A stretch of 64,000 bases of DNA from Melastoma dodecandrum (taxonomy: Eukaryota; Streptophyta; Magnoliopsida; Myrtales; Melastomataceae): positions 1,798,001 to 1,862,000 of the forward strand of contig JARUPY010000087.1 of the NCBI GenBank assembly GCA_029817715.1, written 5' to 3'. The first letter of the stretch is position 1. Each line of letters opens with the position of its first letter. This document shows, piece by piece, positions 48,572-60,874 of the stretch. The translations under genes were made by a program, and so were the position numbers. The notes beneath the pieces are model-generated. The model was not told the origin of the DNA and searched no databases. It was given only the letters and a program-made list of their open reading frames with translations.

Positions 48572-49347
48572 TCAAGCTTCCCAGGTAAATTGGACAATCT
48601 CTTCACGAGTCATCTTCAGCTGCTCTCGAAGTTCATTGAAGGACAAACGATCTTCATCACGGACTATCCAGGCATTCTTAAAAGCAGACATGGCCCTTTC
48701 AATCTTGATATGTCCTCATCTGCCTTCTTAGCGATGGCAACAGTCTACTCTAGAGAATCCTCTAGAGTCGCTTTAGCCCCAATACAGTCAGACAATTGTT
48801 TTAACGGCGGCTAGTTATTCTTCTGTTATTGTCCCTTCAACGATGGGCAATAGATCTAAATATTTTGGCGATCCTTGCATATATTTTTCCACCGAGGCAT
48901 AGATAGGAGCCCATTCCAAATGCTCACTTTCATTGATGAGATCGAGAATATTCTCCAACTCCTCAGTAAGTGTGTGACACTGACTAAAGGGAGTTTTGAA
49001 AATCATCTCCTTGATGTCTTCCCATATATAAGCTCGAGAAGCCGCAACTGGGTCACTCAAGTCAGGGTCGCCAGAAGCGTCATCAACTTCTTTATTCCCT
49101 TCGAATTGAGCAATCCTTTCTGGAATTCGAGCTGTCATTGATGATTATCCAGCAACTCCCGAAAATACCCTTCCCAACAAGATTCGCCAAATGTAAGCGA
49201 AGGTTTTGGCTCGGCATAGGACATCGTGGATGGAGACAATAAAGACCAGGCCTTGAGGCGATAAGAATCATATGGATCTCCTTCGATCAGTGTTGGATAT
49301 CAAGCTTGATGTGCAGAGCACAATGGCCCATTTTGGATGGAAGACAT
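48572..49347 (-). pseudogene. Antisense ORF (aORF) of the Tat element, broken
   Basis: On the minus strand, from an ATG at 49347 (MSSIQNGPLCSAHQA), the frame passes a TGA at 49300-49302 and continues through EGDPYDSYRLKAWSLLSPST and LTFGESCWEGYFRELLD. It then shifts frame near 49138 into a 107-codon stretch (MTARIPERIAQFEG..GTITEE), and after further breaks ends with LREQLKMTREEIVQFTWEA and a stop at 48572. Antisense ORFs at this place are known in Grande and other Tat elements; their function is unknown. The segment is Glu/Lys-rich with coiled-coil tendency. Confidence 0.65.
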
Positions 49348-49552
49348 TGTAACTTCAGCGTATCTTTTCCTTGTGGGTTCTCGTCCTTCACAAGACACAG
49401 ATACCGTTGTCTCCTTGAAATAAACCACGGTTCTGATTTGTGAAATACACATCATGTGTCTTACGGATCCCACTCCAATATTTACGTACTTTAATTCTAA
49501 TCTCTCTGCAATATATATACGTATACGAGATACGAATTAAAGTGGGGGCATT

Positions 49553-50892
49553 TGTAGACATTGAAATTTTATTGATGTCAAAATAATGTCATTCGGCCCA
49601 AACCATATATTACGGCTAAATATGATTGATTGTCTTTATATTATAAGACATCACGATGTGAAATATTTTGCACTTATATCTTAGTGTAAATATAATACAC
49701 GGGCCTGATATTATAAAAAAGTTCAAGCCCAACCCATTTATTATTGGGTTTTAAAATTGTGGTTCAGCCCATATGCTAGCCCAATAAGCCTAACCCAATT
49801 ATAAAATGAACTGGGCCTAGCCCATATATCGGCCCATTCAAACTTCGGCCCAATCCAAATGTCGGCCCAATAATCTTAAGCCCACATGCATTTGTCCCAC
49901 ATCGGAAAGAAACACTACCTAAGGACTTCTCAATTCCTATATAAAGGGAGTCCCTCCCCCTTATTTGGGACACAAAAAATTTCTCTTTTCTCTCTTATTC
50001 TCCTAAGCCCCATTGGGTTATAAAGAGATTCTAGTTATTTTTGAAGACCCCTCTAGCGGGTTCTCTGAAGGCCCCTCTGCGGGTACATCTCCGAAGGCCT
50101 CTCTTGCGGGTTTATCTCCGAAGGCCCCTCTAGCGGGTTCTCCGAAGGCCCCTCTTGAGGGTATATCTCCGAAGGCCCCTCTGCGGATACATCTCCGAAG
50201 GCCTCATAGCGGGTTTATCTCCGAAGACTCCTCTACGGGATTATCTCTGAAGGTCCCATAGCAGGACGACGAGATTCTCGTGGTGGTATATTATCCTTGG
50301 AGTTACATTTTCCCAGCGGTCATATTCTACACACAACAATATTTTTCCCGACGGCGGCTATATTCCTCTGTCAACAACATCTCTCCCTCAAGTTCTGTTG
50401 GATAAAATCCACAGGCCTCGATAACTTCAAGAGTGAGGAGCTCATTCGATAGCGAAGTTCTCGAGCATCTTTTCCTCACTTGATCGACGACGGAATACTC
50501 TAGATCAAGCTTCTACAATAGCCCTGGTGTTCTTCGCCCATCCTCAGAAGACTCTCCAAATCAAGCTTCTACAACAGCCCTGGTGTTCTTCGCCCATCCT
50601 CAGAAGATTCTCTAGACCCAGCTTCTACAGCCTTAGAGATCTTCGCCATTTCTGAAGACTCGCCGGATCAAGCTCTGCAGCTCCAGTGTCTTCATGAACA
50701 TATTTTCCTAAAGCTCCAGCAGATATTTTCTAGAGCTTCAACCCATCTATATTTCGGATATCTTACGAGTATAGAATCGGAGGACTCACGTGTTTTGTCC
50801 GTAATTAGAGATTGAACCTGCTATTTCTCAATACGATAATTTGTACGTTGCTTCCGATTTATATACGGACCGTGAGATTTTTTACGTCAACA
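49553..50892 (+). mobile_element. 3' LTR of Ty3-gypsy (Tat-type) element
   Basis: 1340 bp from TGTAGACATTG to ACGTCAACA, preceded by the polypurine tract. It contains about 330 bp absent from the 5' LTR (about 50012-50344), most of it a degenerate minisatellite with a 25-30-bp CTCCGAAGGCCCCTCTAGCGG-type unit in eight or more copies. The rest matches the 5' LTR with scattered substitutions. Confidence 0.93.
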
Positions 50893-50897
50893 ATCCC

Positions 50898-52601
50898 TTC
50901 TTCCTAGAAAAATTAGGCGAAATTAGGCACCCGATAACATCGAGAAAATGGATAGTCTTGGTCTATGACCTCTAGGTACGGAGCTTGGTATAGTTCTATT
51001 TCATCCTATTTGTTTATTTCGGGTACTATCTATTCAATCATCAGGGTGACATATTCTCTCAAATCAACAATGCCATATAACTGCCTGACATTGCCTCTAG
51101 GATAGTGCTCCATAAGTTTCCCCTCATTGAGGATTGTCTCCACAAACTCAAGAAGCCTACAATCAAAACACTCACGACCGTGATGTGAAGGGTCTCAATT
51201 CGCCTGACTTTCGTGTCGCTTAGTAGGCTCCCCCTCATCGATAAAATAAGGAGGTGTGCACGTTAACCCCAATAGGAATAGTTTGATGTTTTAGATGGAT
51301 TTGCATATTTCGACCATCTGAGGTTCATATGCTCTCTATTTGAGGACTCACCTTTCTTTTTCCTTCCGCCGCAACAACTCCGTGAGCTTTTAGACTCGTT
51401 AAATTAATATGTTCAAGTGACTCACATACATGCCTGGATGTAGGAGATTTCGATTCACATTTCTAACTTTAGATTTAATCGTTTGCTTGAAGTTCTCAAT
51501 CTTCTCATTCGTCTTATCAGATTTCTCCAATAAGAACTGCAGCATATGTAGTATGACTGAGCGAGGCGGTCTCCAAATGGGTATCAGATGGTTTCTCTAG
51601 CAAGAGACCTCATTACCCTAAATTTACATATTTTGGAAATTGACAGAGACATCATCCGACTCCCTTGAATTTACAAGGTTATTCTCCGACGTTCGACCAA
51701 CCTTATCGCCTTTTCGTGTCATTTATCACCTACCGTGGTTACTAAATGACTTGGTGACTGAAAATCAAACACGTTGAAATATTTAGCAAACGAATACCTA
51801 ATTCTTATTTTGGTTCGATAGTTTAGTAGCCAATTGAATTTGTAAGTAAAACTTAGTAAAAAGAATAAAATGTCAACTGAACTGATGTTACCCTTCGCGC
51901 TCGAAAGAAACAGGTGAATGGATGATTTTAATCAAATGAGATGATACCGTTTTCATCTAGGTGAATTGAGATAATTCTTTCCTGGGGTGAAGGGATGGAA
52001 AGATCAGGGTAAGTGGCATCAAGCAATTATACTTTACACCGGCTCGAGGACGTCCATAGAACAATGCCGGTCAATTGGGTCTATATCAACCGTAAGAAAA
52101 ACTCTCCCTTCCTTTTCGTTGAATAAAGGAAACGAACCATTAAATGCCAATCCTCCCCTCCAATTTAGTTGGTGTAAGAAAATAGTATTTGCCACTTTGT
52201 TGGACGTGGAAATTTCATTTTATCACATATCTGGACATACTCTCCCCATATTCAAATCCATTTTATATCTAGAGAAGAAACATTATTAATCATATAAAAT
52301 GATATTACTGTGTAAACAAGTATTTGTCTACATCATGAAAACTTTATAATTACGTCGGGACACGTTCCATCCATCTGATTAGAAGCAGCATACAAGAATG
52401 GTCCAACGAACCAAGACGGACGTACGACTCCAATCGTACTTTCCACGATTATCGATGTAAATAAATAAATATTCATTTAAAAAGATGTTTTAAATGTCTC
52501 TCCCAGTCCCATCTCCTCCCTTGGCAAATCAAGCCCCCTGAGCCTCGCGTCACTGGTGACGTCACCAGGACGACAAGAAACCTCTGGCCATTGAATACGT
52601 G
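50898..52601. other. Decayed transposon sequence and intergenic DNA
   Basis: The first about 700 bp continue the old minus-strand gag-like sequence interrupted by the Tat insertion. From about 51400 on I see no family motif. A plus-strand frame at 51987-52289 has no recognisable similarity. Confidence 0.35.
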
Positions 52602-52606
52602 AACCC
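52602..52606. repeat. 5-bp target duplication (left) of the copia element
   Basis: AACCC before the 5' LTR, matched by AACCC at 60870-60874. The right copy lies within an AACCC tandem run, so alignment of the duplication is slightly ambiguous. Confidence 0.85.
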
Positions 52607-54146
52607 TGTTAGTGTGTGCACGTATGTGCCAAGACACTTTGTAATATATGTGAATAGTTGTTAATAAAGGCAAGTATTTACTGTTTATTAATTACTTTTC
52701 TGCTCGTAACTAACTTTACGGTAAAGTCCCATAGATTGATTATTTGTCAATCTAGCATTGTCCTTGATCGGATAGATGTTTAGATGGGACATAAACATCT
52801 AGATCAACGCCGAGTATAACTAAGGTCGAGTTAGACAAAGGAATGGATATTCAAGTTATACTCGGGGGTGCATAAGTTTATGGTACACCGGACTCGACCC
52901 GTTTATAGAGAATACCATATATTAAGTGTCATTGGTCACTTCTCTTGTTGAACGAGTGTAACTGATCTCCTTACTTGAGACCTCCATTTATTCTATGCGT
53001 GGAGTTGTTCACTTTGATGCCGTTAAAAGCAGTCTTTAATCGGATTGTGAGTAATACGGTTATTGGGTGTGCAGCGAAGTGTAGAGAGGATAGTGTTGAG
53101 TCAATATAGGATTCATCGCTCTCTTGGATTAGAGAGTTGACATCCTGGCCTCTTGATTGAGATATTAGTGATTTTAAACACACGGCCGTGGAGGAATGTT
53201 TATCATTCAAGTTAAAATCTATTATATCTCAGAAATCAAGTAAAATGATTAATTCAGTGATGACACATAATGCACTGAATTAATCAGGATGTCGGTGAGA
53301 TGAAGAGATTGAATTACACAGAAATCGGTTCATAGCGGTTTTGGTTCATGACCAATATTCTATTACGTTGGGTGACTGAAAACTGTTGCTAGACGGTTAC
53401 CTCAGTCTATGTATGGATGTACATTGCCTTCGTATATAGAACCTAGAGGGTCGCACGCAAAAGCACGTAGACACGGACATTGATTATTTAATTCTAATGG
53501 ATATTAGAATTATAAATTTTCAGAATTAGAATTTGTTGGACTACAAATTCATTCTAAAATAATCGGAAGCAATAAATTCTAGTTTTGGATTTAATTTAAT
53601 CTAAGTATTAAGACGAAAGATTTTATAATAATATAATATTTTAATTATTATTATATTTTAATTATATTAATTATTTAATTATTATAATGTATTATAGACT
53701 AGCCTAGCCAAGTAGCATTGCTACGTGCCATATCCAAATTAGAAATAAGTGTTTAATATGTTGATTTGACAATGGCGGTCTGGTGGGTTACAAAACCCAT
53801 CTCGCGCCAAAGTAATTCAGTATGGCAGAAGACCATTTTCAATTGAAAAGAAAGAAAAACCTCTGTGGAAAGGAATTCAGCTTCCGAGAGATTAGAAAGA
53901 GCTCAGAGGGCTAGCACCCGAGATTGAGCTTAAGGCATCCGTCGAACGTGTGCGTGGATACTTTTAGAGGAGTCACGGTTGGGACTCTCGAAGACGGTCT
54001 AATCCGCAACATTCGTTGTTTTCAAACAAGGTACGTGTTATTAAACTTATTTACTATTCGATTTATACGTATCACATAGATCCGGGGTGTGTTTCGGATA
54101 GTATTTTTCGAAACGAGCTTCCGCTGCGCCCGGTGGAAACCCATCA
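52607..54146 (+). mobile_element. 5' LTR of Ty1-copia element
   Basis: 1540 bp from TGTTAGTGTGTGCACG to AAACCCATCA. The primer site TGGTATCCGAGC (54148-54159) follows one base later, one mismatch from the tRNA-iMet consensus. The LTR differs from the 3' copy by scattered point changes and by the rearrangement described for the 3' LTR. Confidence 0.95.
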
Positions 54147-55191
54147 GTGGTATCCGAGCTTTTTGTGATCGTATCGTATAAATCCATATTTTACGTTAAC
54201 GAGAGTTTTAGAAAACTGTTTCTTCCTAAATCTACTGTGGCTATTTGATTTTATTCATTTGAACAACAAGTAAGTTTGGACGACAAAATGGTTGTTCAAA
54301 AGTTACAGTAAACAAAAGTGTTCAAGGCTAATTGAATAATAAATAATTCAATTTAGTGACGATAATATTAATATTCCTACTGTGCACACGAAACGATTGT
54401 TGTACAAGAATCCAAATAAATATGTGTTTTAATGTGCTTGCTGGAACTAAAAGGCCAAGACAAATAAAAGGACCAAAAGTATTTTGACTTAGTCAAAATT
54501 GAGTTGGCCCGGAATTAATTCGTCAGTTTCAAAATTTAATTCGTCAGAAGTTATGAATTATTAATAAAAAGCCAAGAAAGAAAAATGTAATGGTTTAACC
54601 CAACATTATACAGGGCTTAGAAAATTAAAACCCATTGGGCCACAAGATGGGCTTGAAATTAGAATAATAAAATATAGCCCATTAATAATATATATAGGTG
54701 AGACAATTAATTAAAATCCCCTAAATAATAAGTCAAGTTTTATCTGCCCTCCATCAATGATAATGAAAATAGTCGACGTACTTCGTGAGTCGGTACAGCT
54801 CAGTTGTGGGCTCGCGTTAGTACAGTTGTAGTTTTTCATAATTTATTGATGGGTTGACTTAACTCAAATTAATTGATTTGTTAGCTCAGCTAAGGTCAAT
54901 TGATTTGATGGGCGAGAGTTTTAAGAAAATATTAACCCAAGTTAAGAATACCGATGGTTACATGGATTTGTGACTAGCGAGTAGTGCCAACTTAATGATT
55001 ATGGTGTGTAGGTACAGCTCAGTTGTGTGCATACTATAGGATTTGAGTATTCGGTCCCGCTAAGAATTATTACCAATTAATTCTCGAGCTTAATAGTGGG
55101 GGCTATTAGGTTTGAATAAAATAGTGGGAGTTTATAAAAGTCTTTTATATAACTATTCACAAATAATGATTCAAAATTTTATTTGCTGTAG
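54147..55191 (+). promoter_or_regulatory. Untranslated leader of the copia element
   Basis: About 1 kb between LTR and gag start without a substantial frame. The 17-mer GGTACAGCTCAGTTGTG occurs twice (54792-54808 and 55011-55027), each preceded by short related sequence. The leader would be expected to hold packaging or dimerisation signals; which bases do so is unknown. Confidence 0.6.
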
Positions 55192-58100
55192 ATGTCGACT
55201 AACCTATCGCTGCGAAGTATTTTGGAGAAAGAAAATATCCTCCAAGGACCAAACTACCTGGACTGGTATCGAAAGCTCAAGATTGTACTGAAACAAGAGA
55301 GAAAGTTTCATGTACTAGATTTTGAGCCACCAACAATGCCAAATGCAGACACTTCAGAAGCGGATCGAATCATTTATGATCATTATGTGGAAGATGCTAT
55401 TGACGTGCAATGTCTTATGCTATCTGCAATGTCTCCAGAGTTGCAAAAGCAGCATGAGAATATGAGCGCTAGGGATATTGATATCCATTTGCGCGAGCTC
55501 TTCCAAGAAAGTGCAAGGACTGAGAGATTTGAAATCTCTCGAGCGTTTTTCGGAATGAAATTACAGGAAGGGAACCCTGTCGGGCCTCATGTACTCAAGA
55601 TGATAGGTTACATAGAGAAGCTCGCAAGTTTGGGTTCCAAAATGGATACTCATTTGGTTGTTGATGCCATTTTGTGTTCCCTACCTCCATCGTTTGCTCC
55701 GTTCGTGATGAACTTTAATATGAACAACATGGAGAAGAGTCTTGCCGATCTGTTGACCATGCTCAAGACAGCAGAGAAAGACATGAAACAGAAGACTGTT
55801 TCAAATGCAATGTTGGTGAGAAATACCAACAAGAGAATGAGCAAGGGGAAGTTCAACCCCAAGGTCAAGAAATCAAAGATGTCTGCTTACCCGGGCCAAA
55901 AGCCCAAACTGAAGAAAGGCCAACAGATTCCCCAATCTGATGAGAAGGAAGCTATATGCTTTCACTGTGGCAAGAAAGGCCACTGGAAGAAGAATTGTTA
56001 CCTCTTTCAAAAGAAAAATACCAGTGGGGCAAGTGCTTCAGGTATTTTTATGATTGAATGTCATTTTTCTGTTTCATCCTCATGGGTCCTAGATTCAGGA
56101 TGTAGTTCTCATATCTGTGTGGACCTACAGGGACTAAGTGAATGCAGACGATTGTCCAAGGGCGAGATGGACCTACGAGTGGCTAATGGAGCAAGAGTAG
56201 CTGTATTAGCTGTAGGGACTTATAAAATAAGTTTGCCCAGTGGACTTGTTTTGAAACTAGAAAACTGTTGTTATGTTCCAAGTTTTTCTAAGAACATCAT
56301 CTCGGTGTCCAGTTTAGACACCAAGGGCTTTGTGTTTAAATTTAAGGACAAGATGTGTTCCTTTTATCTAGATGATGTTTTCTATGGAAATGGATCATTA
56401 AATAATGGTTTGTATGTTTTAAACTTACATGAGCCGGTACATTACATCGAGAATAAGAAACAGAAATCGTGTGACTCAAACCCAACTTACCTTTGGCATT
56501 GTAGACTTGGTCATATAAACGAGAAGCGCATTGCTAAGTTACTCAATGATGGATATTTGGATTTATTTGAATTAGAATCCATAGATACATGCGAAGCTTG
56601 TTTACAAGGAAAGATGACCAAGAAGCCGTTTTCCAAGATTGGAGAAAGAGCGAATGAACTACTAGAACTCATACACAGTGATGTGTGTGGACCATTGTCA
56701 GTTCAGGCCAGAGGAGCTTATATCTACTTCGTGACTTTTACCGATGATTTTAGCAGATATGGATATATCTATTTAATGCGGCAAAAGTCAGAAACTCTTG
56801 AAAAGTTTAAGGAGTTTAAGAATGAAGTAGAAAACCAACTTGACAAGAAGATTAAGATCCTTCGAAGTGATCGAGGGGGCGAATATCTTAGTCAAGAATT
56901 CATTGATTACCTCAAGGAGTGTGGCATAATTTCACAACTTACACCTCCTCGAACGCCAGAGTGGAATGGTGTTTTAGAAAGGAGAAACCGCACACTCATG
57001 GATATGGTTAGATCAATGATGAGTCATGCAAGTCTTCCATTATCATTTTGGGGCTATGCCTTAGAAACGGCAGCATACATGCTTAACCGAGTTCCAACCA
57101 AAGCTGCAGATAAGACACCATATGAGTTATGGTTTGGCAAGAAACCAAATTTGTCTTATCTCAAAATATGGGGTTGCGATGCTTATGTGAAGAACGATAG
57201 TTCTGATAAGCTTGCAGCAAGATCCATTAAGTGTATGTTTGTAGGTTATCCCAAAGAAACAAAGGGATACTATTTTTATCTTCCAAGTGAGCACAAAGTT
57301 ATTATTGCTCGATATGCTACCTTTTTAGAAAGAGAGTTTATTTCTAAAAGGGGTAGTGGGAGTAAAATAAGTCTGGAAGAAATTTCAGACACTACAGACA
57401 AGTTGGAAAATGAACAATTGGATATGGAGATGGTACCACAAGTACAAGTGACTCCATTACCAGAACCTGTTCAAGAAACGCAAGATATACGTAAGTCTAC
57501 GAGAGCACATCGAGAACCCGAGAGATATGGGTGGATTATAACCCAACATGAGGATGTACTACTCGTCGAGAACGACGAACCGTTGACTTATGAGGAAGCA
57601 GTTGCTTCAATAGATTCCGAGAAATGGCTAGATGCCATGGATTCCGAAATGGACTCCATGTATACCAACCAAGTTTGGGAGTTAGTAGATGCACCAATTG
57701 GGATAAAACCTATTGGATGCAAGTGGGTCTTCAAGAAGAAGATTGACATGGATGGGAATGTTAATACCTATAAAGCAAGGCTAGTGGCAAAAGGTTTCAC
57801 TCAACGTCAAGGGATCGACTATGATGAAACATTTTCGCCAGTTGCAATGCTGAAGTCTATTCGGATTTTACTTGCTATTGCAGCTTACAAGGATTACGAG
57901 ATCTGGCAAATGGACGTTAAAACTGCTTTCTTAAACGGAAAGCTAGAGGAGGAAGTGTACATGGTACAACCTCCTGGTTTTGTAACATCTGAGAATACAG
58001 ATAAAGTATGTAAGCTGAAGAGATCCATTTATGGATTAAAGCAAGCTTCTCGGAGCTGGAACATAAGATTTGATGAAGCAGTTAAGGATTTTGGCTTCAT

Positions 58101-59157
58101 CAAAAATCCAGATGAACCTTGCGTTTACAAAAGGGTTAGTGGGAGCAGTATTGTCTTCCTAGTGCTGTATGTTGATGATATACTTCTTGTTGGAAATGAT
58201 AAGTTCAGCCTAGAATCTACTAAAGATTGGCTGAATAAGTGTTTTGCAATGAAGGATCTTGGGGAAGCGACTTATATCTTGAGTATTAGAATATACCGAG
58301 ATAGACAAAGAAGACTGCTAGGGTTGAGTCAAAGTACATATATTGACAAAGTACTGAAGAGATTCAATATGCAAGATTCCAAGAGAGGATTATTGCCTAT
58401 GTCACATGGTATACAACTCTCCAAGGCGATGTGTCCACAGACACTAGAGGAGATAAAGAGAATGGGTAAGATACCATATGCTTCGGCTATTGGATCCATC
58501 ATGTATGCCATGATATGTACAAGACCTGATGTATCGTATGCTTTGAGCTTGACAAGTAGATATCAGGGTGATCCTGAAGAGGGTCATTGGACAGCAGTCA
58601 AAACTATCCTCAAGTATCTAAGAAGAACAAAAGATATGTTCTTGGTCTATGGAGGAGATGAGGAATTGGTTGTCAGAGGATATACTGATGCCAGTTTCCA
58701 GACAGATCGTGACGATCTGAAATCGCAGCTGGGTTACATATTTTGTCTAAATGGAGTAGCTGTTTGCTGGAAAAGTTCAAAACAAGAAACAGTTGCGGAT
58801 TCTACAGCAGAGTCCGAGTACATAGCAGCTTCAGAAGCGGCAAAAGAAGCTGTTTGGATCAAGAATTTTACGACGGAACTTGAAGTGGTTCCTAGTAGTC
58901 ATGGTCCAGTTCTGTTATACTGTGACAACAATGCTGCCATAGCACAGGCAAAGGAACCAAGGTCTCACCAGCGATCCAAGCATGTACTACGGAAATATCA
59001 CATCCTCAGAGAAATAGTTCAGAGGGGTGATGTATTAGTAAGTAAAGTAAATACTAGCGAGAATATCGCAGATCCACTCACTAAGGCCTTACCTCAGCAG
59101 AAACATGAGTCCCATGTGAGGGGCCTAGGACTGAGAGTTCATAGTGCTTGGCAATAG
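55192..59157 (+). CDS. Ty1-copia Gag-Pol polyprotein, 1321 residues
   Basis: Domain order is that of copia. Gag is residues 1-250. A CCHC zinc knuckle begins at residue 256 ([14 protein letters not shown]). Protease has the active site DSG at residue 301 ([12 protein letters not shown]). The GAG-pre-integrase zinc region has [11 protein letters not shown] and CEACLQGK. Integrase has its first Asp at residue 497 (HSDVCGPL), the LRSDRGGEY second Asp and the [13 protein letters not shown]lu. RT has [12 protein letters not shown] and the YVDD catalytic box at residue 993, and RNase H has [15 protein letters not shown]. No stop or frameshift occurs, and every catalytic residue I can check is present. 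The start is the only ATG in good position after the leader. It is likely competent for protein synthesis. Confidence 0.95.
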   Translation: MSTNLSLRSILEKENILQGPNYLDWYRKLKIVLKQERKFHVLDFEPPTMPNADTSEADRIIYDHYVEDAIDVQCLMLSAMSPELQKQHENMSARDIDIHLRELFQESARTERFEISRAFFGMKLQEGNPVGPHVLKMIGYIEKLASLGSKMDTHLVVDAILCSLPPSFAPFVMNFNMNNMEKSLADLLTMLKTAEKDMKQKTVSNAMLVRNTNKRMSKGKFNPKVKKSKMSAYPGQKPKLKKGQQIPQSDEKEAICFHCGKKGHWKKNCYLFQKKNTSGASASGIFMIECHFSVSSSWVLDSGCSSHICVDLQGLSECRRLSKGEMDLRVANGARVAVLAVGTYKISLPSGLVLKLENCCYVPSFSKNIISVSSLDTKGFVFKFKDKMCSFYLDDVFYGNGSLNNGLYVLNLHEPVHYIENKKQKSCDSNPTYLWHCRLGHINEKRIAKLLNDGYLDLFELESIDTCEACLQGKMTKKPFSKIGERANELLELIHSDVCGPLSVQARGAYIYFVTFTDDFSRYGYIYLMRQKSETLEKFKEFKNEVENQLDKKIKILRSDRGGEYLSQEFIDYLKECGIISQLTPPRTPEWNGVLERRNRTLMDMVRSMMSHASLPLSFWGYALETAAYMLNRVPTKAADKTPYELWFGKKPNLSYLKIWGCDAYVKNDSSDKLAARSIKCMFVGYPKETKGYYFYLPSEHKVIIARYATFLEREFISKRGSGSKISLEEISDTTDKLENEQLDMEMVPQVQVTPLPEPVQETQDIRKSTRAHREPERYGWIITQHEDVLLVENDEPLTYEEAVASIDSEKWLDAMDSEMDSMYTNQVWELVDAPIGIKPIGCKWVFKKKIDMDGNVNTYKARLVAKGFTQRQGIDYDETFSPVAMLKSIRILLAIAAYKDYEIWQMDVKTAFLNGKLEEEVYMVQPPGFVTSENTDKVCKLKRSIYGLKQASRSWNIRFDEAVKDFGFIKNPDEPCVYKRVSGSSIVFLVLYVDDILLVGNDKFSLESTKDWLNKCFAMKDLGEATYILSIRIYRDRQRRLLGLSQSTYIDKVLKRFNMQDSKRGLLPMSHGIQLSKAMCPQTLEEIKRMGKIPYASAIGSIMYAMICTRPDVSYALSLTSRYQGDPEEGHWTAVKTILKYLRRTKDMFLVYGGDEELVVRGYTDASFQTDRDDLKSQLGYIFCLNGVAVCWKSSKQETVADSTAESEYIAASEAAKEAVWIKNFTTELEVVPSSHGPVLLYCDNNAAIAQAKEPRSHQRSKHVLRKYHILREIVQRGDVLVSKVNTSENIADPLTKALPQQKHESHVRGLGLRVHSAWQ

Positions 59158-59171
59158 TGCAAGTGGGAGAT

Positions 59172-60869
59172 TGTTAGTGTGTGCACGTATGTGCCAAGAC
59201 ACTTTGTAATATATGTGAATAGTTGTTAATAAAGGCAAGTATTTACTGTTTATTAATTACTTTTCTGCTCGTAATTAACTTTACGATAAAGTCCCATAGA
59301 TTGATTATTTGTCAATCTAGCATTGTCCTTGATCGGATAGATGTTTAGATGGGACATAAACATCTAGATCAACGCCGAGTATAACTAAGGTCGAGTTAGA
59401 CAAATGAATGGATATTCAAGTTATACTCGGGGGTGCCTAAGTTTATGGTACACCGGACTCGACCCGTTTATAGAGAATACCACATATTAAGTGTCATTGG
59501 TCACTTCTCTTGTTGAACGAGTGTAACTGATCTCCTGACTTGAGACCTCCATTTATTATATGCGTGGAGTTGTTCACTTTGATGCCGTTAAAAGCAGTCT
59601 TTAATCGGATTGTGAGTAATACGGTTATTGGGTGTGCAGCGAAGTGTAGAGAGGATAGTGTTGAGTCAATATAGGATTCATCGCTCTCTTGGATTAGAGA
59701 GTTGACATCCTGACCTCTTGATTGAGATATTAGTGATTTTAAACACACGGCCGTGGAGGAATGTTTATCATTCAAGTTAAAATCTATTATATCTCAGAAA
59801 TCAAGTAAAATGATTAATTCAGTGATGACACATAATGCACTAAATTAATCAGGATGTCGGTGAGATGAAGAGATTGAATTACACAGAAATCGGTTGACTA
59901 CAAATTCATTCTGAAATAATCGGAAGCAATAAATTCTAGTTTTGGATTTAATTTAATCTAAGTATTAAGACGAAAGATTTTATAATAATATAATATTTTT
60001 AATTATATTAATTATTTAATTATTATAATGTATTATAGACTAGCCTAGCCAAGTAGCATGATTTTGGTTCATGACCAATATTCTATTACGTTGGGTGACT
60101 GAAAACTGTTGCTAGACGGTTACCTCAGTCTATGTATGGATGTACATTGCCTTCGTATATAGAACCTAGAGGGTCGCACGCAAAAGCACGTAGATACGGA
60201 CATTGATTATTTAATTCTAATGGATATTAGAATTATAAATTTTCAGAATTAGAATTTGTTGGACTACAAATTCATTCTGAAATAATCGGAAGCAATAAAT
60301 TCTAGTTTTGGATTTAATTTAATCTAAGTATTAAGACGAAAGATTTTATAATAATATAATATTTTAATTATTATTATATTTTAATTATATTAATTATTTA
60401 ATTATTATAATGTATTATAGACTAGCCTAGCCAAGTAGCATTGCTACGTGCCATATCCAAATTAGAAATAAGTGTTTAATATGTTGATTTGACAATGGCG
60501 GTCTGGTGGGTTACAAAACCCATCTCACGCCAAAGTAATTCAGTATGGTAGAAGACCATTTTCAATTGAAAAGAAAGAAAAACCTCTGTGGAAAGGAATT
60601 CAGCTTCCGAGAGATTAGAAAGAGCTCCGAGGGCTAGCACCCGAGATTGAGCGTAAGGCATCCGACGAACGTGTGCGTGGATACTTTTAGAGGAGTCACG
60701 GTTGGGACTCTCGTAGACGGTCTAATCCGCAACGTTCGTTGTTTTCAAACAAGGTATGTGTTATTAAACTTATTTACTATTCGATTTATACGTATCACAT
60801 AGATCCGGGGTGTATTTCGGATAGTATTTTTCGAAACGAGCTTCCGCTGTGCCCGATGGAAACCCATCA
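59172..60869 (+). mobile_element. 3' LTR of Ty1-copia element, internally rearranged
   Basis: 1698 bp with the same ends as the 5' LTR. It has an extra copy (about 59895-60058) of the LTR's own segment found at about 60263-60439 (GACTACAAATTCATTCTGAAATAATC through CCTAGCCAAGTAGCA). The copy is spliced in after CAGAAATCGGTT, where the 5' LTR reads on directly, and is slightly shortened in its ATTATTA-rich middle. Confidence 0.93.
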
Positions 60870-60874
60870 AACCC

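Larger units (their letters stand above)
39745..50892 (+). mobile_element. Complete Ty3-gypsy retrotransposon, Tat/Ogre-type, 11.1 kb
   Basis: LTRs, a primer-site region (TGGCACGCCCAGTGGGAC from 40760), gag, protease, RT, two RNase H domains, integrase, an antisense ORF and a polypurine tract (AAAGTGGGGGCA just before 49553) occur in order, with matching ATCCC duplications. Two RNase H domains plus a 3' antisense ORF are marks of the Tat lineage. The coding region carries several TGA stops, at least three frameshifts and a 56-bp duplication, so it is defective. Confidence 0.92.
52607..60869 (+). mobile_element. Complete Ty1-copia retrotransposon, 8.3 kb, intact polyprotein
   Basis: Both LTRs, a tRNA-iMet-type primer site, a 1-kb leader, a single uninterrupted polyprotein and a polypurine tract (AGTGGGAGA just before 59172) are present with AACCC duplications. 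The LTRs are very similar and the frame is open, so the insertion is recent. Confidence 0.94.
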
